A stretch of DNA of 28,687 bases, from contig JASAOO010003205.1 in the NCBI GenBank assembly GCA_030849075.1, positions 1 through 28,687 of the forward strand, given 5' to 3'. The notes under the pieces were generated by a model. The model searched no databases. It saw only the letters and a program-made list of their open reading frames with translations, and had not been told where the DNA came from. Positions 26,821-28,687 of this stretch are shown piece by piece. Positions within the stretch are counted from its first letter, which is position 1; the number at the start of each line of letters is the position of its first letter. Position numbers and translations under genes: made by a program. The DNA comes from Zelonia costaricensis (taxonomy: Eukaryota; Euglenozoa; Kinetoplastea; Trypanosomatida; Trypanosomatidae).

Positions 26821-28599
26821 GCGTCCGTCTTCTCCGTCTTCTTTTTTTTTCCTTTTGTGTGTTCAGGTAAAGAGTGCTTGAGGAGATGCGGTTCACGCGG
26901 GCGTGCCAGGCTGAGGGGAGGGGGGTGCGGGTAAGCCGCCGGCCTCCTCTTCCCGCTCGTCTCGGACAGAACCCGCCCACACCAGCGCACCCGGCGCCGC
27001 CCATGCAGACCGTCTCACAAGCCAAGGAAACAAAAAGGGGTAAAACAAAAGGAAAGAAAGAACTGAGTTGCTTGCCGATTTTCTAATGCGAGAGTGGGTG
27101 GGGGGGGGGGGGGACAAACACAGCGGCGAGCGACTTGACAGGGCATACAGTACGCATACGCGTGCGCTCGCTTCCTACACGGTGGATGCTCCCAACGGCG
27201 CCGCAGCAGTGCATCCGCAACAGGGGGCGTGAGCGGTGAGGGAGGGGGGGGTGCGGCGCGAGGTGTGCGTGGGGAGAGAAGAAAAACGGAAACAGTCTTC
27301 CAACCACGCACAGGCACACACTCACCCACCCACCCCCACACACACACACAAGACCCTATTGAGAAGCACAATCGACGCACACAGAGAGCAAGACAACCAC
27401 GCAGCTAGGGAGAGACACACACATACACACACACAAGAACCCACACACATCACGCACCTCACAAAAGGAAAAAAAAAAGAGGGCAAGCGCGCCCACGCAC
27501 ACAACTGAACTAGCCGTTACGAGTTGGGCGGAGAAACCACGAGTGCAAGTGTGAAGAAGGAAGGGGGGTGGGGTGGGGTGGGGAGGGGGGGGGGTAAGGA
27601 GGTAAGTGAGCGATCGCGAAAGACGAGAGAGGTTCCATGACCGAGAGAAAGCAGGACGTGAGGGTGTCGTAATAAAGGAAAAGAAGAGCTGAGGCGGCGG
27701 GCAATGGGCATGACACACACCCACGCACACGCACACACACGTCACAACCTCTTCTCCTACTACTGAGTCCCACTCCTCTCTTTTCCCCTCTCTCTCCTTC
27801 TCGCGCTGTGCACTCACGCACTCCGCCTTTGCACCCGCCCCCTCCCCCACTCTCCCTTCCCCCTCTCTTGCACCGCGGCGACTCTCCTAGTATAGAATCG
27901 GAGCAGCAGGACACACACACACACACGCACACACGTACGCACTCTGACATCAGCTCACCCCTGCCAAGACTATCCTCACTCGCACGCCCACAAGAGACGC
28001 ACGCAACACCTGACGCCGCTGCAGCTGTCACCTCCGTCAGACAAGCTACCCCCCCCCGGTCCCTTGAAGAAAGGAAAGGGGACCTCAGAAAGAGGCCACA
28101 CACGTTGTGAAACGGGGGTTGAGGAAGCCACAGCGTTGGACGCGGTGCCCGCGACGTGGTTGTGGGCGAGAGATGGTGGTGGATGATGCTCGAGGGGGAG
28201 GAAGGAGGGGTGCATGTGTGAGCGTGGGTGCGTAGTCGTGGACCTACGTGCACCCGAAACATCCTCGAAAACGAATCTTCATTTTTTTCTTTCTCTCTCT
28301 CACACTCGTGAAGCGACTCGGGCAGAACGGAAACAAACACGTGCATTTGGGGGGAAGGGGGTCGGTTACACAGCACGCACACACATGCAGAGGTAGACAC
28401 ACAAGTAAACTACGCAAAGGACAGGATGAAAACATGGAAAGAAAGAAGGAGCGTGCGGCACAAGCCACACACACACACACAGACACCCACACGTGCGCCT
28501 AGACGCACGCACACACAGACAGACAGCGAAACGCGCGGCAGAGTCGAGAGCGAGAGCTCTCTTCTCCACAAACATGTGCGCAGTACGTCTGTATGTTGA

Positions 28600-28620
28600 T
28601 GTGTGTGTGTGTGTGTGTGT
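28600..28620. repeat. (TG)n microsatellite just downstream of the L10a stop
   Basis: 21-nt TG run on the plus strand, so (CA)n on the transcript, beginning 12 nt after the L10a stop codon. Confidence 0.95.
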
Positions 28621-28631
28621 AGGTGTGTCTC

Positions 28632-28687
28632 TTAGTAGATGCGCTGCGGCTTGCCCATCGTCGACTTGATGTACGCCGACTTCAGGT
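28632..28687 (-). CDS. 60S ribosomal protein L10a (uL1), C-terminal fragment
   Basis: The last 17 codons before a TAA stop at 28632-28634 translate to LKSAYIKSTMGKPQRIY. This is the conserved eukaryotic L10a/uL1 C-terminus, which in animals ends with a nearly identical YIKSTMGKPQRLY. uL1 forms the mobile L1 stalk of the large ribosomal subunit and helps deacylated tRNA leave the E site. The gene is cut by the window edge, so the remaining roughly 200 codons expected for the family are not visible. The frame is on the same strand as all other genes here, consistent with one transcription unit. The identification rests on a short but very distinctive motif. Whether this is one of several L10a copies in the genome cannot be told from the window. 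Confidence 0.9.
   Translation of the reverse strand, partial: LKSAYIKSTMGKPQRIY

Larger units (their letters stand above)
26263..28631. other. 2.4-kb spacer between L10a and the 574-aa gene
   Basis: It should contain the L10a 3' UTR and the splice signals of the 574-aa gene. It includes an ambiguous base at 26780 between two copies of a 23-nt repeat, a G14 run, poly-T stretches and several CA runs. Open frames here are low-complexity and not credible genes. Confidence 0.6.

Noticed and set aside
27510..28400. Minus-strand frame of 296 codons between L10a and the 574-aa gene
   Set aside because: Its translation is a patchwork of CVCVCV, THTHT and PPPSS from simple repeats, with no coherent hydrophobic pattern.
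1..28687. CRISPR arrays, operons with ribosome binding sites, bacterial promoters
   Set aside because: The window is eukaryotic (kinetoplastid); the repeats are microsatellites without spacer-repeat architecture, and Shine-Dalgarno logic does not apply.

Overview
The window looks like nuclear DNA of a trypanosomatid, most likely Leishmania or a close relative (Leishmaniinae). The evidence is intronless GC-rich genes all on the minus strand, long gene-free spacers full of (CA/GT)n and homopolymer tracts, and polypyrimidine tracts followed by AG dinucleotides upstream of the gene starts, as expected for spliced-leader trans-splicing. The window reads as part of one polycistronic transcription unit transcribed from right to left. 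No plus-strand gene, tRNA, rRNA, CRISPR array or recognisable mobile element was found.

In transcription order (right to left): (1) the last 17 codons of ribosomal protein uL1/L10a at 28632-28687; (2) a 574-aa, largely disordered protein of unknown function (24538-26262); (3) a compact 271-aa CAMKL/SnRK-like Ser/Thr kinase (23107-23922); (4) a 1,329-aa protein whose C-terminal half matches the sestrin/PA26 family (13543-17532); (5) a 727-aa HEAT-repeat protein resembling protein phosphatase 4 regulatory subunit 1 (9317-11500); (6) an 822-aa protein of unknown function with a possible C-terminal ubiquitin-like/DWNN-type fold (1523-3991). Large spacers of about 5.6 kb (kinase to sestrin) and 5.3 kb (PP4R1-like to the 822-aa gene) contain no convincing gene.

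The most notable content is the sestrin homologue. It keeps the family's active-site Cys and Tyr but has Phe in place of the His. It appears to keep the Trp and Glu of the metazoan leucine pocket, with a long insertion between them. It also carries a roughly 700-residue low-complexity N-terminal region with a poly-Gln tract. Its neighbours are an AMPK-superfamily-like kinase and a PP4 regulatory-type subunit. Gene order inside trypanosomatid transcription units is a weak guide to function, so a joint nutrient- or stress-signalling role is only a hypothesis. Regulation is expected to be post-transcriptional; a Pumilio-type UGUAUAUA element lies 35 nt past the PP4R1-like stop codon.
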